Part shown: positions 7,267 to 9,191 of the stretch, one piece after another
Numbering within the stretch: position 1 is the first letter of the stretch
Layout of the letters: every line of letters starts with the position of its first letter
NCBI GenBank assembly: GCA_021805585.1
Contig: JAJZEY010000019.1
Span: forward strand, 1-9,191
DNA length: 9,191 bases
Source: Planctomycetota bacterium
GTDB taxonomy: Bacteria; Planctomycetota; Phycisphaerae; WQYP01
Direction of reading: 5' to 3'
Made by a program: the position numbers and the translations under genes
Notes under the pieces: model-generated
What the model saw: only the letters and a program-made list of their open reading frames with translations
What the model was told of the DNA's origin: nothing
The model's database searches: none

Positions 7267-9015
7267 CTATGCCATCAGACGCTCGTGCACAAGCTTGCCG
7301 ATATGTTCCGCAAGGCCCACCAAAGGCAGCATTTGGGCCTGTGGCTGATCGCGGAGCTTTACTTCCACCTGCCCGGTCGCCAGGCCCTTGTCGCCCAGCA
7401 CCAGACGAATCGGAATACCGATCAGATCCGCATCCTTGAATTTCACGCCGGACCGCTGGTCGCGGTCGTCTACCAGAACATCCACGCCCATGCGGGTCAA
7501 TTCCGTATGCAGGGAATCGGCAATACGGCGAGCTTCGCCATCATATTTAATCGGCGTAATCACCACATGGCAGGGGGCTATGCTCATCGGCCAACGAATG
7601 CCATCGGTATCCGACAGGGTTTCCAGTGCGGCAACCATCACACGGCCCGGACCGATGCCATAGCAGCCCATAATCATGGGGACTTTTTTTTGCTTTTCAT
7701 CCAGATACGTCGCATCCAAAGCGTCGGAATACTTCGTTCCCAGTTTGAACACATGGCCCAGTTCAATGCCCTTGCTGAAAATTAATTCCGTGCCGTTGGG
7801 TGCCTTATCGGCTTGGGTTACATTGCGAATATCAGCCGCCGTCGCACTTTCCAGTTTGGCCGCCTCCACATGCTGCCGCCAGTTAAAGTTGGAAATATGA
7901 ATATCTATTTCATTGCCGCCGGTAACCGCCTGCGCCAGCCGCAGCGCATCGGGATCAATAATCAGTTGCGCTTGCACTGAATTGACCACATGCGGGCCGA
8001 CAAAGCCGATCACAAACCCCGCGGCGCGGGCATACTTTTCATCGGCCAGTTCGACATTTCCGGCAATTTTTCTCAGCTTGGCCTCATTTATTTCATGATC
8101 GCCACGCACACAGGCAACCACCCATTGCGTCTGGTCTTTCACGCGAAGCGCGTAAACCAGCGTTTTAATCATCTGATTGGGCTGAATTTTCAGCAGGGCG
8201 CACAAATCCGCAATCGTCGATGCGCCCGGCGTCGGGATGCTTTGCATTTGGCCACCATGGGCCGGTGGAAGATCCCTCAGACTTATGGCCGCGTCCGGTC
8301 CGCATCCGGCCCGCTCCAGATTGGCGGCGTACGAACCATCTTTGGCGCGTACAATCACATCCTCTCCGGCATCGCATGGGCAGATGAATTCATGGCTGGC
8401 ATCGCCACCGATCGGGCCGCTCTGGGCTTCCACAGGTATGGCCGTAATGCCGCAACGTTGGAAAATCTTCACATAAGCCGCGTACATCGCCTGATACGTT
8501 TCGTGCAGACTTTCCAATGACGAATGAAAACTGTACGCATCTTTCATAAAAAATTCGCGAACCCGCAGCAGGCCGTTACGGGGGCGGGCTTCATCGCGGA
8601 ATTTTCCTTGAATCTGATACAACGTCAGCGGCAGTTGTTTGTGACTGCTGATACAGGCTTTCATCAGCTCGGTTACACATTCCTCATGGGTTGGGCCAAG
8701 AATCATTTCCGAACCCTTGCGGTCTTTAAGTTTAAACAGCAGAGGGCCGTAATCCATGTAGCGGCCAGTCTGCTTCCAGAGGTCCGCCGGCAGCAGCGCC
8801 GGCAGGTGAATTTCCTGAGCATCAATGGCCTCCATTTCCTGGCGGATGATCGTCATGATTTTTTGCATAGACCGCCACCCCAGTGGAAGCCAGTCATATA
8901 CGCCGGCACTGATGCGCCGGATAAGACCCGCGCGGACCATCAGTTGATGGGAAATAATTTCCGCATCGGCGGGCACTTCGCGGCTGGTGGGAATGAGCGT
9001 TTTGGACCAATACAT
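7267..9015 (-). CDS. proS: prolyl-tRNA synthetase, bacterial type
   Basis: ProRS charges tRNA-Pro with proline in the cytoplasm. The 582-residue length fits the bacterial class II form with an inserted editing domain. Motif 1 is near LPLGWRSM (43-50), GPTHEE is at 107-112, motif 2 spans FRDEARPRNGLLRVREF (139-155) followed by MKDAYSF, and QSGPIGGDASHEF is at 198-210. The YbaK-like editing insertion lies at about 224-405, with NQMIKTLVY (280-288) carrying the Lys expected for editing. Motif 3 is MGCYGIGPGRVMVAALE (449-465), and the anticodon-binding domain is about 482-582. Motif 3 has GPGR where GVSR-like sequence is common; the Arg is kept. The ATG has GGAG nine bases upstream. The gene stands alone, convergent with leuB. 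Confidence 0.97.
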   Translation of the reverse strand: MYWSKTLIPTSREVPADAEIISHQLMVRAGLIRRISAGVYDWLPLGWRSMQKIMTIIRQEMEAIDAQEIHLPALLPADLWKQTGRYMDYGPLLFKLKDRKGSEMILGPTHEECVTELMKACISSHKQLPLTLYQIQGKFRDEARPRNGLLRVREFFMKDAYSFHSSLESLHETYQAMYAAYVKIFQRCGITAIPVEAQSGPIGGDASHEFICPCDAGEDVIVRAKDGSYAANLERAGCGPDAAISLRDLPPAHGGQMQSIPTPGASTIADLCALLKIQPNQMIKTLVYALRVKDQTQWVVACVRGDHEINEAKLRKIAGNVELADEKYARAAGFVIGFVGPHVVNSVQAQLIIDPDALRLAQAVTGGNEIDIHISNFNWRQHVEAAKLESATAADIRNVTQADKAPNGTELIFSKGIELGHVFKLGTKYSDALDATYLDEKQKKVPMIMGCYGIGPGRVMVAALETLSDTDGIRWPMSIAPCHVVITPIKYDGEARRIADSLHTELTRMGVDVLVDDRDQRSGVKFKDADLIGIPIRLVLGDKGLATGQVEVKLRDQPQAQMLPLVGLAEHIGKLVHERLMA

Positions 9016-9024
9016 CGAATTTTT

Positions 9025-9046
9025 CTCCGGCTAAAATCTCTGCCGG
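9025..9046 (-). promoter_or_regulatory. stem-loop overlapping the proS ribosome binding site
   Basis: On the minus strand CCGGC (9046-9042) can pair with GCCGG (9031-9027), whose last two bases are the GG of the proS SD GGAG (9028-9025). Folding would partly hide the SD. The stem is only five base pairs with a 10-base loop, so the effect may be small. Confidence 0.3.
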
Positions 9047-9191
9047 TTTTACAGGCGGATGGCTTGTATTGCAAGCCACCGCGGTTTCCGGCAGACAGCG
9101 GGTGTGCCCGTTTTTATCGGGAAGGGAAAATATCGCAAAGATAGTTGGGTATTTGGCGTGAAAACTTTCCTGCAAGTCGTTTTCCTTCCAG
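9047..9191. other. upstream region of proS at the right edge
   Basis: The region holds a seven-base inverted repeat TGGCTTG/CAAGCCA (9060-9078, loop TATTG). It also has CGGG-TGTG-CCCG followed by T5 (9099-9115, terminator-like on the plus strand), which overlaps a second pairing CCCG/CGGG (9107-9121). Short minus-strand frames run in from the right edge, one stopping at 9114-9116, and could be the end of a neighbouring gene, but too little is visible to say. No clear promoter was found. Confidence 0.4.

Noticed and set aside
9060..9090. T-box riboswitch upstream of proS, suggested by ACCGCGG
   Set aside because: The T-box GGTGGNACCGCG order is not met on either strand, and the expected specifier and antiterminator arrangement is absent.
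8524..9144. 206-codon plus-strand frame opposite proS
   Set aside because: It is antisense to the well-supported proS coding sequence and has no family motifs.

Overview
The window carries ordinary bacterial housekeeping genes, one glycoside-hydrolase-like gene, one broken gene of unknown function, and several structured intergenic regions. Base composition is moderately GC-rich. Most starts have a Shine-Dalgarno (SD) sequence. The broken gene resembles a protein type I associate with Planctomycetota: a secreted protein with an 'RGVTPANNAA'-like motif near the N-terminus and a 'YPNSPAALVGHFL...DDPFTGKPL'-type C-terminus. I infer a planctomycete, perhaps Phycisphaerae-like. No rRNA or tRNA marker is present to confirm this.

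Layout, left to right. Bases 1-280 hold no convincing gene, but contain a 10-bp tandem repeat (about 4.5 copies) just after a TTGACA hexamer. Bases 281-1896 (minus) are a decayed gene for a putative exported protein, interrupted by an in-frame TAA at 949-951 and a -1 frameshift near a T5 run at 890-894. Bases 2033-3450 (minus) are queC and queE in that transcriptional order, sharing a 4-base ATGA overlap. They encode two steps of 7-deazaguanine (preQ0/queuosine) synthesis. The queC leader contains mutually exclusive pairings and a hairpin ending in six U residues, which suggests attenuation. Divergent from queC, bases 3773-5854 (plus) encode a 693-residue protein with GH42 beta-galactosidase architecture whose usual nucleophile position appears changed.

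Bases 5855-6099 are rich in inverted repeats and include a possible 47-codon Cys-containing small ORF. leuB (6100-7182, plus) encodes 3-isopropylmalate dehydrogenase. It converges on proS (7267-9015, minus), which encodes bacterial prolyl-tRNA synthetase. The last 176 bases are the proS leader, with stem-loops, one of which partly covers the SD.

Only queC and queE clearly work together. leuB and proS serve leucine synthesis and translation, and the GH42-like protein probably acts on oligosaccharides in the cytoplasm. I found no defence island, mobile element or CRISPR array. The most informative points are the two lesions in the decayed gene, the queC leader, and the GH42-like protein with an apparently altered active site.
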